DNA from: Erysipelotrichaceae bacterium
GTDB taxonomy: Bacteria > Bacillota_I > Bacilli_A > Erysipelotrichales > Erysipelotrichaceae
Assembly: GCA_017431405.1 (NCBI GenBank)
Contig: JAFRLB010000088.1
Span: 1 to 54,288 of the forward strand
DNA length: 54,288 bases
Reading direction: 5' to 3'
The notes under the pieces are model-generated. The model was not told the origin of the DNA. It saw only the letters and a list, made by a program, of their open reading frames with translations, and did not search any database. Shown here one piece after another: positions 16,365 through 24,780 of this stretch (position 1 is the stretch's first letter; the number at the start of each line of letters is the position of its first letter). The position numbers and the translations under genes are program-made.

Positions 16365-17024
16365 TTATACAGTGCTCAACACTATCAGTAACAAGCCCGT
16401 AAAGTAAGTAAGGCTGTTGGCTCTTATCAGCCATATATTATCACCTAAAACAAACTTATATGTTACTAAAATCATGTCAGATATCATAAACAGAACTGAG
16501 CCAATGCCCATCATCACATAGTTTGTGCCCGGCAATAACATGGCCATTGCCATGCCCGTCATGCCATGAGTAAATATGCTCATGAGGTAGAAAGTCATTG
16601 GTATGCGCATCTTACCAAGCTTGAATGTTTCCGGTTTGAATTTACAGGCCAATATGAACAACAGAATCATTATCCCACTTACCGCAAATGCCCAGCCAAA
16701 ATCCCTTAAGTGCAGGCCATGATCTTTCATTACGGCCACTTCAAAAAGTGTGAAGCAAACATTACCTGCCAGAAAGAAGTCGCCACCCCTGCCGAAATCA
16801 AACACCAGGAATATGTCACCAAGCCAGGCAAAAAACAGTGCGGCCATTAACAGCGTCTGATAACTGGTAAACTCATATTTCCTTACGAAGGTAACTATTC
16901 CCAGTACGAGATACATTGTGGCCATCAGATACTTGTTTAAGGCCCTGTACAGTTTCTTATCAGAAAATCTGGTGAAGAAATAGCAGAATAAGGCCACAAG
17001 ATAAACTATCACAAACAATGTCAT
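16365..17024 (-). CDS. YhhN/TMEM86 family lysoplasmalogenase-like membrane protein
   Basis: The protein has about 219 residues, nearly all in seven to eight membrane helices. WLGDIFLVF and FMISDMILV carry the paired aspartates conserved in the YhhN/TMEM86 family, whose characterised members cleave the vinyl-ether bond of lysoplasmalogens. Plasmalogens are common in anaerobic Firmicutes, which fits. The start is uncertain: ATG at 17024 and TTG at 17036 are both in frame and neither has a clear ribosome site. It is a single gene with converging neighbours. Confidence 0.75.
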   Translation of the reverse strand: MTLFVIVYLVALFCYFFTRFSDKKLYRALNKYLMATMYLVLGIVTFVRKYEFTSYQTLLMAALFFAWLGDIFLVFDFGRGGDFFLAGNVCFTLFEVAVMKDHGLHLRDFGWAFAVSGIMILLFILACKFKPETFKLGKMRIPMTFYLMSIFTHGMTGMAMAMLLPGTNYVMMGIGSVLFMISDMILVTYKFVLGDNIWLIRANSLTYFTGLLLIVLSTV

Positions 17025-17116
17025 AACTATTACCAATTATTTTCATGACAAAAACACATTCAACTGTCTTATGTATTTCTGTAAGCTTCCCTTTACTTTA
17101 TAATAGATTATTCAGC

Positions 17117-17134
17117 ATCTATATTGAAATAGAT
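17117..17134. repeat. Small inverted repeat upstream of the lysoplasmalogenase gene
   Basis: ATCTAT-attgaa-ATAGAT lies in the A/T-rich 190-bp gap 17037-17228. It may be an operator for the leftward gene. Nothing else but the terminator at 17187-17210 is recognised in the gap. Confidence 0.3.
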
Positions 17135-17186
17135 TTTACAAATAATCTCTTAAAAAGCTGTATATTCACATATAATCTTTGTTAAT

Positions 17187-17210
17187 TTAAAAAGACGGTT
17201 TAACCGTCTT
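17187..17210 (-). terminator. Terminator of the MFS carrier gene
   Basis: AAGACGG-TTTAA-CCGTCTT is followed on the minus strand by TTTTTAAATT, about 20 nt beyond the MFS stop. Confidence 0.75.
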
Positions 17211-17228
17211 CAATATCTTATTTGGATT

Positions 17229-18374
17229 TTAATTATTTACTTTCTTAGATACTACTGCACTTAGATATGACAGTATGCACATTACTATGATGACAATGAT
17301 TGCCAGGTTATAGGAAGAAGTAAAGTCATACATGTAGCCAATGGCTGACAAGGCAAAGGCATTGGTAACATTACCGCCAAATACCACAATTGGATAAGTG
17401 ATCTTGTAATTGTCTACACCAAATGTTTCCCTTACCAGTAAAGGAGCTATTACAGCTGTAATGGAATAGACAAAGCCCAGTGTTACAGCCCCGGCGAACA
17501 GTACAGGAGCATTACTACCGATGAGTAATAATACACAGCCTGATACAACGATACAGCACATTATGAGTAATGATTTCATTGTGCCAATTACGTCAACCAT
17601 TCTGCCGGCAATTAGCTTACTGACAATATTACCAACCATGCAGGCACTTACCATTAACGGCCCTACTGAACCAAACCCACGGCTGATGGCCAGATTGTTC
17701 AAGTGCTGAGGCAAGCCAAGAGTAAACTGAATCAGGGTAAGTACCAAGAAGCCTGAAATGAATCCTACGGTAAGGAAATTAAACTGTTTCTTTTCTCCTT
17801 CATCATTTGTTTCTCTGAAAGTAAACTTACATAGTAAACCTGGAATATTAAGCACAACATCTAATACAGCCATGACCATGAAGGCCATTCTCCAGCCAGC
17901 CGCATTGATAATGGCCGCAAATGTCGGTGAAAGAACTGCCCCGGCAATGCCGCTGAAGCTGAATACTATGCCGGTTATTGAACCAATGTTACTGTCAAAG
18001 TTATTACTTATTAACAAGGAGATCATAACTACCGAATAAGCGCAGCAGCCAAGTCCTACCATCAGTGAACTTACATATAAAACCACCAGGGAATTTGATA
18101 AACCTAAACCAACAACACCTAATGCAGAAACTATCAGCGAAATGAGATATACCTTCTTGTAATTGGCATTATTGACGATTTTGGAAAGGATCATCGAACC
18201 AACTGCTATTGAAAAAGTAATGATGGTAGAAAACATGGATACTTCTCCCTGCGATATGTTCAAAGCATCCGCAATAGGATTAAAGAACACACCTACCGAG
18301 TTTACAAACAGACCAATGGATGTACTAGCCATGCCGCATAGTGCTACTATTTTCAATATGTCATTCTTCTTCAT
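17229..18374 (-). CDS. MFS transporter (monocarboxylate/OFA-like)
   Basis: The 381-residue protein has about twelve hydrophobic helices, with GVFFNPIADALNISQGEVSMFSTI in the first loop and helix 2 as seen in the OFA/monocarboxylate-type MFS branch, and GWRMAFMVMA after helix 5. Likely an organic-anion uptake carrier or antiporter in the cytoplasmic membrane; the substrate is unknown. It is transcribed alone, divergently from the AbiE-like operon. Confidence 0.75.
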   Translation of the reverse strand: MKKNDILKIVALCGMASTSIGLFVNSVGVFFNPIADALNISQGEVSMFSTIITFSIAVGSMILSKIVNNANYKKVYLISLIVSALGVVGLGLSNSLVVLYVSSLMVGLGCCAYSVVMISLLISNNFDSNIGSITGIVFSFSGIAGAVLSPTFAAIINAAGWRMAFMVMAVLDVVLNIPGLLCKFTFRETNDEGEKKQFNFLTVGFISGFLVLTLIQFTLGLPQHLNNLAISRGFGSVGPLMVSACMVGNIVSKLIAGRMVDVIGTMKSLLIMCCIVVSGCVLLLIGSNAPVLFAGAVTLGFVYSITAVIAPLLVRETFGVDNYKITYPIVVFGGNVTNAFALSAIGYMYDFTSSYNLAIIVIIVMCILSYLSAVVSKKVNN

Positions 18375-18471
18375 GCTAAATCACCATTCCTATTCAACGA
18401 TATTATATTACAGGAATTATCATGTTTATGACATTCATTTTGACTGTTTCCCCTTATTATTTCTACAAGCG

Positions 18472-18500
18472 TTGACTAGGTCATTTAAATGCCCTATAAT
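18472..18500 (+). promoter_or_regulatory. Strong promoter of the AbiE-like pair
   Basis: TTGACT, a 17-bp spacer and TATAAT are near consensus. The predicted start is only about ten bases before ATG, so the mRNA leader would be very short with GGGGTGA as ribosome site. Confidence 0.85.
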
Positions 18501-18517
18501 CTTATTGGGGTGATTTA

Positions 18518-19150
18518 ATGAACATTCATACTTATTTATCTACAAGTGAAAGCAGTCTTTACAAGCTTGCCAAGCAATGTGGCGTACAATATACCACATT
18601 AAAGGAACTCGTTGCTGGCAAAAGGAAAATAGAAAACCTTCCAGGAAAAACAATTCTGAGTTTAGCCAGAGGAATTGGCTGTTCCATGGAAGATATAATG
18701 AACATGGAATTCAGCAATGATACTATTTCCATTACGTCCTATGCTACAAAGAGTGACTATTACAAATACATGCTTAAGAATTACAAAAATGTTATTCTCG
18801 CATTTGACAGTGCCTTGGAATTTTACAAACTGTCTAATGATAATTCCAGTAGAAAAGTTTACTGTTATTCAGTCAGTGCCTTACCAGAGCCATTCATTCC
18901 TGTGATCGTAAACAATTTCTCAAATATAGACTATCAGACACACGATAATATTCTGGTAACATCAATTGATCAGACCTTTAATGATTTGATTGCAGACGAC
19001 AACAGTGATACTCAGCCAATTTATGAGGCTCTTAATCACTATTATTACGAACACGACAACAGTTTTGAGAGTCTTAATATCTTGCCTCAAAACTCTGACA
19101 GATTTTTAAAACTGGCAGAGGAGAGTCTTGAATACTATGCAGAAGGTTAA
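18518..19150 (+). CDS. AbiEi-like antitoxin with an HTH N-terminus
   Basis: The 210-residue protein begins with a helix-turn-helix region (about 1-62: SSLYKLAKQCGVQYTTLKELVAGKR, then LSLARGIGCSMEDI) that reads like an XRE/phage-repressor HTH. The middle and C-terminal part resembles AbiEi: VILAFDSALEFYKLSN (an S-A-L motif) and ILVTSIDQTFNDLI, then a helical tail. AbiEi proteins repress their own operon and antagonise the nucleotidyltransferase toxin AbiEii encoded next, a type IV system that can abort phage infection. Canonical AbiEi has a winged HTH, so this is a variant. The gene overlaps the toxin gene by 23 nt. Function is inferred from pairing and motifs. Confidence 0.7.
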   Translation: MNIHTYLSTSESSLYKLAKQCGVQYTTLKELVAGKRKIENLPGKTILSLARGIGCSMEDIMNMEFSNDTISITSYATKSDYYKYMLKNYKNVILAFDSALEFYKLSNDNSSRKVYCYSVSALPEPFIPVIVNNFSNIDYQTHDNILVTSIDQTFNDLIADDNSDTQPIYEALNHYYYEHDNSFESLNILPQNSDRFLKLAEESLEYYAEG

Positions 19151-19838
19151 TGATTTAATTAATGATTACTCTACCTTCTACAAAATAATGAGTACTATAG
19201 AAGCCAGTAAGTTGCCTGTAGTTTTCAAAGGGGCTCTGGTACTCAGACAAGCCATTAAAAATTCAATATATTCTAGACAAACAAAAGATATAGATTGTGA
19301 CTGGATAGGTTCGCCTCCAACACCTGAAAAAATAGAAGAGTTACTAAACAACTGTTTCACAGGCACTGTGCCAAGCATATCTTTTAAGCTCAGCAGACCA
19401 TATGTAATCGGAAGGCAATCAGCTGGTTTTAACATATATGCTGATAATTCGCTGCTAACCACAATGGATATGAGTATTAAACCAGTCACTTCCAACTGTA
19501 TGTATTATGTTGGAGAATCATCTTTTCCAGGCTATACCCTTTCAAACATACTAAGTGACAAAATCTATGTTCTTTCCACTGACAAAAAATTCCGTAGAAT
19601 TAAGGACTTAATTGACATTTACTGTATTATTTCAAGTCATAGTATAGATACAAGTACTATTTTTATGGAACTAGAAAGCAAACAAAGAGAATTAGCTGAT
19701 TTTAATGCATTCCTTAACCGTAAAGATGAAATAGAGCACGCATATAACAGATTCAAAGGCATGGATAATAAACCTGACTTTAAGGAAATATATCAAACAG
19801 TATTTGAATTCATTCAGGTATTTTTACCAAACAAATAA
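19128..19838 (+). CDS. AbiEii/AbiGii-family nucleotidyltransferase toxin
   Basis: The 236-residue protein carries the minimal nucleotidyltransferase motifs of AbiEii: VVFKGALVLRQAI, then RQTKDIDCDW with the catalytic D-x-D, and KKFRRIKDLIDIY near the C-terminus (the K/R-x-D-hhDLh motif). AbiEii toxins modify cellular RNA or nucleotides and halt growth. Two starts are possible: TTG at 19128 lies 4 nt after GAGGAG, and ATG at 19137 lies 13 nt after it. Both are inside the antitoxin gene, so translation is coupled. A terminator follows at once. Confidence 0.82.
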   Translation: MNTMQKVNDLINDYSTFYKIMSTIEASKLPVVFKGALVLRQAIKNSIYSRQTKDIDCDWIGSPPTPEKIEELLNNCFTGTVPSISFKLSRPYVIGRQSAGFNIYADNSLLTTMDMSIKPVTSNCMYYVGESSFPGYTLSNILSDKIYVLSTDKKFRRIKDLIDIYCIISSHSIDTSTIFMELESKQRELADFNAFLNRKDEIEHAYNRFKGMDNKPDFKEIYQTVFEFIQVFLPNK

Positions 19839-19863
19839 AGAGGCAAAAGCCTCTTTGTTTTAT
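19837..19863. terminator. Bidirectional terminator between the AbiEii-like and LCP genes
   Basis: AAAGAGGC-AAAA-GCCTCTTT is followed by GTTTTATTTTT; on the other strand it is followed by an A/T-rich tract. Both converging genes end within 10 bp. Confidence 0.85.
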
Positions 19864-19865
19864 TT

Positions 19866-21443
19866 TTACTCCAACGTGATTATCTGACCGGCAATAACCT
19901 GATCTATCAGACTTTGCGCCTTGTTAACATCACTGCTGTCAACGATGAACACGCTGTACAGCTGACCTGATGCAGCGCCCATGGCATAACTTGTCCGCAT
20001 GTCCGCATATCCGCTTAAGCCAAACTGATTAATGTTCCAGGTTGCCATGTCATCAAGCTGCATCTGTACCAATGCATAGATCTGGTTGATGTTCAGATCT
20101 GTTGCGAATGTTCCTTCAACTGCCTTCAGTAAATCAGTAACATGAGTAATTACACTTACCGAAGTAACCTTGTTGATGATTTCCTTCAAAACCATTGCCT
20201 GATGCTGGTTTCTCATTTCATCACCGGTAACTCCAGCCTCTTCGTTATAATACTTTCTTTCACGGCAGTATGTTAAAGCTGCTGCTCCATCAAGATGCAG
20301 GTCACCAACTTCAAAGGTGTACTCCCTGTAAACGTGATTGCCGTTTTCATCCGGCACATAGTTCTCAAATGTTGTTTCAAAATAATACGGGTTATAAATG
20401 TCTATGCCGCCTAATGCATCAACAACATTGATCAGGGATGCGAAATTCAGTCTGACAAAGTAGTTTATATCTACATCCATGAAATAACTTACCGTTTCGA
20501 TCCAGTCGCTTATGCCATAAACTGTGGCATGAGTAAGCTTATCCATGGCATAGTATTCACCCCATAAAGGAACATATGAATCTCTTGGTATGGTTATGAT
20601 TAGCACCTGCTTGGTTGTAGGATTTACAGTAACAAGCATGTTGACATCTGTTCTGCCCTGATAACCTGCCGTATCCAGGATCTCATCGTAGTCCCATGAG
20701 TCATTACCGCCAATTAATACGGTAAACGGTTCTTCGGTAATGTTTTCAACAGCCGTAGTATCGTATGTCAGCTGAACTTTATGTTCAATTGTATAAATCT
20801 TCTTTGTTCTTGTTTTAAAGTCTTCAAAGTCATTGTTACCGGTAAGGATGGTTTCATATGATTCGTTCAGTAAAATGGCCTTTACATTTCCGTTATACAG
20901 ATCTTCAACTGCTGTGTAGAGATCTTCATATTCCTTTGTTGGCACTTCATTACCATCTAACTCCTTGGTAATTACCTTTAATGAATAGCCCTGATATTCA
21001 GTATCAAGCTTCTGCTGAATGCCAATTTCAACCCCATTCAGATCACTTACATCATCCAGATTTGAATCTGCTAATGTATAGACACTGAAGTTCAGTGTTC
21101 CCTCTTCAGGCACATTCGTAAAGATTCTTTCAATTCGGCCCTGATATTCAGGTATCTTGATGATTCCCACTACCAGTGCTGCACATATGATTCCCTCAAA
21201 CAGTATCTGCAATATCTTATTAAGGTTATTTACATTAGGCAAGAACGCAAAGATACTGAAAAAGACGTTTATTCCTATCAGTACATACATGGTTATATCA
21301 ATGTATTTCTTTGGCAGTACGCCGATACCACTGACCAGTTTGAATACCATGTATGAGGCAACCATTGTTCCAATGGCCACCAGTACAGCTAAGATATACA
21401 CGAAGATTGAAGGTTTTCCCCTTTTGTTCTTGTTTTTAGCCAT
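19866..21443 (-). CDS. LytR-CpsA-Psr (LCP) family cell-wall glycopolymer ligase
   Basis: The 525-residue protein has a basic N-terminus (MAKNKNKRGK), three or four membrane helices within the first 115 residues, and a large extracellular part. The LCP domain begins around residue 250 (GRTDVNMLVTVNP) and includes IPRDSYVPLWG, YAMDKLTHATVYG, VDALGGIDI and LTYCRERKYY with the catalytic arginines and aspartates. LCP enzymes attach teichoic acid or capsule polymers to peptidoglycan outside the membrane. The region before it resembles an LCP-associated accessory domain. AAAGGAG lies before ATG. An extended -10 (TGTTATAAT) is at 21470-21478 on the minus strand. It is single and convergent with the AbiE-like operon. 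Confidence 0.88.
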   Translation of the reverse strand: MAKNKNKRGKPSIFVYILAVLVAIGTMVASYMVFKLVSGIGVLPKKYIDITMYVLIGINVFFSIFAFLPNVNNLNKILQILFEGIICAALVVGIIKIPEYQGRIERIFTNVPEEGTLNFSVYTLADSNLDDVSDLNGVEIGIQQKLDTEYQGYSLKVITKELDGNEVPTKEYEDLYTAVEDLYNGNVKAILLNESYETILTGNNDFEDFKTRTKKIYTIEHKVQLTYDTTAVENITEEPFTVLIGGNDSWDYDEILDTAGYQGRTDVNMLVTVNPTTKQVLIITIPRDSYVPLWGEYYAMDKLTHATVYGISDWIETVSYFMDVDINYFVRLNFASLINVVDALGGIDIYNPYYFETTFENYVPDENGNHVYREYTFEVGDLHLDGAAALTYCRERKYYNEEAGVTGDEMRNQHQAMVLKEIINKVTSVSVITHVTDLLKAVEGTFATDLNINQIYALVQMQLDDMATWNINQFGLSGYADMRTSYAMGAASGQLYSVFIVDSSDVNKAQSLIDQVIAGQIITLE

Positions 21444-21469
21444 ATAAAAACTCCTTTATTTCATTGGTG

Positions 21470-21478
21470 ATTATAACA
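21470..21478 (-). promoter_or_regulatory. Extended -10 element of the LCP gene
   Basis: TGTTATAAT on the minus strand lies about 30 nt before the start codon. No good -35 is seen, as is common for extended -10 promoters. Confidence 0.5.
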
Positions 21479-21619
21479 TGAATGTCAGATTTGATACAGA
21501 AAGCGGCCCAATCTGATGTTTCTTCAAATATGTCGTTTTGCTAACCCTTTTTTAGAACGTCATCAATAATCAAGCTTTAATACAATATGAATAGTAATAA
21601 CAAGGATTGGGGGTTTAAT

Positions 21620-22040
21620 ATGCAGAAATACAATACATTTGCAGATTTATACGGCCCTGTCAAAACAAGTGGCGGTCTTATCAGAGGCTACAGTTATGAT
21701 GGACTGTATTTTTCAAGAAAATAAAATATGCTGAAGCCAAGCGTTTTCACAGCCCTGAAGAAACAAGCTGGGAAGGAATCAGGGACTGCACCTCATACGT
21801 TTTCGTACCGCCACAGATAAATCCAGGCGGCATAGCCGATGACTTTTATGTACCTCACTTCTACAGTGTTGAAAATGAAAAGGAATGCCTTAACCTTAAC
21901 GTATGGACACCATCGATGAATAAGGAAGAAAAACTGCCGGCTGTAGTTGGTGTATATGGCGCCAGCTTCGATACCGGAAGCGGCATAGAAATGAAAGCGT
22001 ATGAAGGCAGCCGTCTGGCAAAGGATGGTAACCTGGTTTA
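21620..22040 (+). pseudogene. Decayed type-B carboxylesterase, frameshifted and truncated
   Basis: An ATG with a GGGGG ribosome site opens a frame that matches the esterase N-terminus (YGPVKTSGGLIRGYSYDGLYF) but stops after 34 codons at 21722-21724. The hallmark continues in another frame (KYAEAKRFHSPEETSWEGIRD), a shift explained by one missing T in the T-run near 21709-21715. The homology ends after KDGNLVYVI, so some 360 residues including the nucleophile serine are missing, and the oxyanion HGGG reads YGASF. It cannot be an active esterase. The intact gene at 14018-15565 is a relative. The break coincides with the 38-bp M24-derived segment. The leader 21479-21619 holds only possible promoter DNA. 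Confidence 0.85.
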
Positions 22041-22078
22041 TGTTATCAGGATCATGTCCTCTACACGCATGTTCATTT
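22041..22078 (+). repeat. 38-bp direct copy of part of the M24 peptidase gene
   Basis: This stretch matches 23567-23604 at 36 of 38 positions in the same orientation. Read on the minus strand it encodes MRVEDMILIT, the conserved metal-ligand region of the peptidase, followed at once by a stop. Flanking DNA on both sides is unrelated to the peptidase gene. Confidence 0.85.
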
Positions 22079-22118
22079 TGTATGTTAATCCATTTTCCAG
22101 CTGATACTGTCTGATAAC

Positions 22119-23366
22119 TTAAATTGCCGAAACTGGCAATACCAGCACATTATCTTTTATGCTATATGGACTTCCGGTAGTACATATGATTGCATCTGTT
22201 TTCCTTTGCAACGATGTATTATTCAACTTTTCAAAAGATGTAACATCATTGTAACTGTAATTTATTCCTGACTTACACTCAATAAGTGACAGTGTCCCAT
22301 TATGAGGAATGACAAGATCTATCTCCTTCTGCTGATTATCACGGTAATAGTAGATAGGCTGATCTATTCCATTATTCATATAGCTTTTCCTGATCTCATT
22401 CGCTATATACGTTTCGACAAAACGACCTTTCATGAAACTTGCCTGAAGGGTTTTTTCATCCCTTATACCTGCCAGATAACACGCCATACCTGTATCAAAG
22501 AAATATAGTTTAGGACGTCTGACAATCATTTTTGAAACAGAATGCTCATTGTATGGCAGAGCAAGCCAGACGATACCAGTCTTTACCAAACTAGAGACCC
22601 ATTCTTTTATAGTCGGTGAACTTACACCAACCTGTTTTGCGTAATTATCATATATAAGTTCCTGCCCTGTATTTGAGGCAAGAAGCATCATAAAATTCTC
22701 AAATTTCAGATAATCTTTAACAACAAGAACTTCAGTTAGATCTTTCTGTAAATATGTCTCTATATAGTTTGAAAAAAACTGCTGTAATGGCATTTCACTG
22801 TCGTCATACAACTGGGGCATCATGCCACGTAAAATATATGATAAGAGTTGCTTCTCATCAAGGGAAAAGTCATTTGCTCTTTTTACTGAGCCTAACTTAT
22901 CTATCGTAAATGGTTCATCATCAAACCCCTGTATCTCTCTCATACTGAGTGGATTCATTTTCAGAATATTTACTCTTCCCGCAAGGGACTCCCTGGCATT
23001 ATCCATAAGAGCTCTTGAACTGCTTCCTGACAGAATAAACATTCCATTTGCAGCCTTATTTCCTTTCTCCAGTCTGGTTTGGTTAACTATTTCTTCTATA
23101 GCCGGAAACAATTCCTTTGCCCTCTGACATTCATCGATGATTATTGGAGTATTATGTCCTCTTAAAAACCCTTCTGGATCATTTCTGGCATTCATCAATT
23201 CGATTCTATTGTCTAATGTGACATACTCATAGCCAAGTGGTTGAATATTATGATATAACTCCGTAGATTTTCCTACCTGACGAGGACCACTTATGATTGT
23301 CACAGGAAAATGCTTTATAGAATCTTTTATTTGCTCAGTAATAGTTCTTTTAATCATTATCATCAT
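22119..23366 (-). CDS. AAA ATPase B with DUF4143 C-terminus
   Basis: The 415-residue protein has Walker A SGPRQVGKS (26-34), Walker B IIIDECQ (75-81), a FILSGSSSR sensor, the LNPLSMREI-type segment typical of AAA_14 proteins, and a C-terminal DUF4143 part with RPKLYFFDTGMACYLAGI and the PD-(D/E)xK-like pattern EIDLVIPHNGTLSLIECKSG. Several in-frame ATGs cluster at the start (MMIMIK); AGGAAATGGG precedes the first. It is a stand-alone gene with an extended -10 promoter and two operator-like boxes. Function of the family is unsettled; a role in DNA metabolism, mobile elements or defence is only suspected. Confidence 0.85.
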   Translation of the reverse strand: MMIMIKRTITEQIKDSIKHFPVTIISGPRQVGKSTELYHNIQPLGYEYVTLDNRIELMNARNDPEGFLRGHNTPIIIDECQRAKELFPAIEEIVNQTRLEKGNKAANGMFILSGSSSRALMDNARESLAGRVNILKMNPLSMREIQGFDDEPFTIDKLGSVKRANDFSLDEKQLLSYILRGMMPQLYDDSEMPLQQFFSNYIETYLQKDLTEVLVVKDYLKFENFMMLLASNTGQELIYDNYAKQVGVSSPTIKEWVSSLVKTGIVWLALPYNEHSVSKMIVRRPKLYFFDTGMACYLAGIRDEKTLQASFMKGRFVETYIANEIRKSYMNNGIDQPIYYYRDNQQKEIDLVIPHNGTLSLIECKSGINYSYNDVTSFEKLNNTSLQRKTDAIICTTGSPYSIKDNVLVLPVSAI

Positions 23367-23382
23367 CCCATTTCCTGACTAT

Positions 23383-23448
23383 ATTATAACATCTTTTAGA
23401 CTTTTTTAAAGTTGAACTTTATTTTTTCTAAAGTGCAACTTTATTTTT
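23383..23448 (-). promoter_or_regulatory. ATPase B promoter with two palindromic boxes at 22-bp period
   Basis: TGTTATAAT (plus 23383-23391) is an extended -10. Upstream lie AAAGTTGAACTTT (23408-23420) and AAAGTGCAACTTT (23430-23442), each nearly a perfect palindrome and each followed by ATTTTT. They agree at 17 of 19 positions over the longer unit and start exactly 22 bp apart, two helical turns. The nearer box overlaps the -35 position, as expected for a repressor site. Confidence 0.75.
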
Positions 23449-23503
23449 AACATTCCGTTTAAACAGATAATGAATGAAATTATCATTAAAAAAGGAAACA
23501 ACA

Positions 23504-24649
23504 TCAGTCATTTCCTATTTCAAACATGTCTCTTGGGAATATGCTTAATGATTCTGCACCTGTTTCTGTTATCAGGACCATGTCCTCTACACGCATGTAC
23601 ATTTCACCAGGGAACATCATCTTCGGTTCTGAACAGAATACCATGCCAGGTACAAACGGTTCATCCTCTGTATCCATCAGCATTGGGAATTCATGACAGT
23701 CAATGCCGATCTGATGTCCATTCATTCCCCTGTTCTGTTTTCTGAAGTATTCACCATAACCGTGCTCATTTACATAATCCGTTATGGTCTTATATGTTGA
23801 GTTAACGTTGGTCTTATAAGGAACAATGGTATTGATCATGTGCAGCTGGGCATCATTTAAAACCTTATATCCTTCCTTGATATATTCAGGTGCCTTGCCC
23901 CAATATAATGTTCTGCCCCAGTCTGAACAGTATCCATCCTTCATGAAGCCGATGTCAAAGGCAATGCCTGTTCCCGGAACCAATCTTGTGGTTCTTGGGA
24001 AATCATAGTTCTGTTCTGGTGTAAAGGTTCCTCTGGTCTTAAAGCCGATCGTTGGCGGGAATGAAAAGTCATCCATGCCCCTTTCCATGCCATAACGCAT
24101 TAACATGTCTTCAGCTTCAGCCATTGTCATTCCTTCCTTAAAGTTATTGGCTACATACATTATTGCCTCATCGGTAAATCTGGCCAGCTTTCTTAGCTGA
24201 GCTATTTCATTTTCATCCTTTACCTTACGGATGTCCTTTAACAGATGTTCTGCATCTATGGTTTCTATTTCACTGTCGATTTCCTTCAAGGTATCCTTGA
24301 GCCACTGGTAACAGTCTGCCCCAATGCCTATTCTCTTACCCTTTACAAAGAATGACAGAGTATCTTCCATCTGGTCAAAATATGAAGTAATTACCTTACA
24401 GCCTGGGAAATCATCCTTGATTCTTGGAATGGCTACGATGATGCATTCATTGTCACTTGAAAGCCATAGTACGGCCTCAGGTAATATGTGTGAGCTCTGA
24501 GCTCCAGCGATGTTGTTCATGCAGCTGCGCTGCCAGAAATACTTCGTGCATTCACTTACATACTGTAAGTTTGCTCCTGTAGCAAACAATAAGCCATCTA
24601 ATCCGGCGTTTTTCATTGCACTGATTATCTTTTCTCTTCTTACTGACAT
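23504..24649 (-). CDS. M24 family metallopeptidase (Xaa-Pro dipeptidase-like)
   Basis: The 381-residue protein has the creatinase/prolidase N-terminal domain (1-150) and the pita-bread M24 domain. All five metal ligands are visible: D232 (AFDIGF), D243 (CSDWGRT), H312 (NGHQIGID), E341 (CSEPKM) and E355 (RVEDMVLITETG). The likely role is cleavage of Xaa-Pro dipeptides or a related amide in the cytoplasm. It is transcribed alone. Part of its 3' region, 23567-23604, occurs again at 22041-22078. Substrate within the family is uncertain. Confidence 0.88.
   Translation of the reverse strand: MSVRREKIISAMKNAGLDGLLFATGANLQYVSECTKYFWQRSCMNNIAGAQSSHILPEAVLWLSSDNECIIVAIPRIKDDFPGCKVITSYFDQMEDTLSFFVKGKRIGIGADCYQWLKDTLKEIDSEIETIDAEHLLKDIRKVKDENEIAQLRKLARFTDEAIMYVANNFKEGMTMAEAEDMLMRYGMERGMDDFSFPPTIGFKTRGTFTPEQNYDFPRTTRLVPGTGIAFDIGFMKDGYCSDWGRTLYWGKAPEYIKEGYKVLNDAQLHMINTIVPYKTNVNSTYKTITDYVNEHGYGEYFRKQNRGMNGHQIGIDCHEFPMLMDTEDEPFVPGMVFCSEPKMMFPGEMYMRVEDMVLITETGAESLSIFPRDMFEIGND
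23567..23604 (+). repeat. Parent copy of the 38-bp direct repeat, inside the M24 gene
   Basis: It encodes the conserved YMRVEDMVLIT segment on the minus strand, so this is the source copy and 22041-22078 the derived one. Confidence 0.8.
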
Positions 24650-24780
24650 ATTATCAACACCTCACTTTTTTCATATCATATCAACAAAAAAGTTGAATTT
24701 GTTACCATTTGACCAGTTATTTATACTTTGCTATAGTTAGTTTTGGATGTTTTACCATAGTAACATCCAGGGGAGGCAAT

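Noticed and set aside
18163-18513. Rightward 116-codon frame overlapping the MFS gene start
   Set aside because: Mostly antisense to the MFS gene and runs through the promoter of the AbiE-like pair; no plausible ribosome site.
23461-23490. Terminator for the M24 gene
   Set aside because: GATAAT-7-ATTATC forms a short weak stem and no T-run follows on the minus strand, so I did not list it.
22041-23604. ATPase B as an insertion sequence with terminal or target-site repeats
   Set aside because: The 38-bp direct repeat is an internal piece of the M24 gene, there are no inverted terminal repeats and ATPase B is not a transposase. Only an insertion or repair event is supported.
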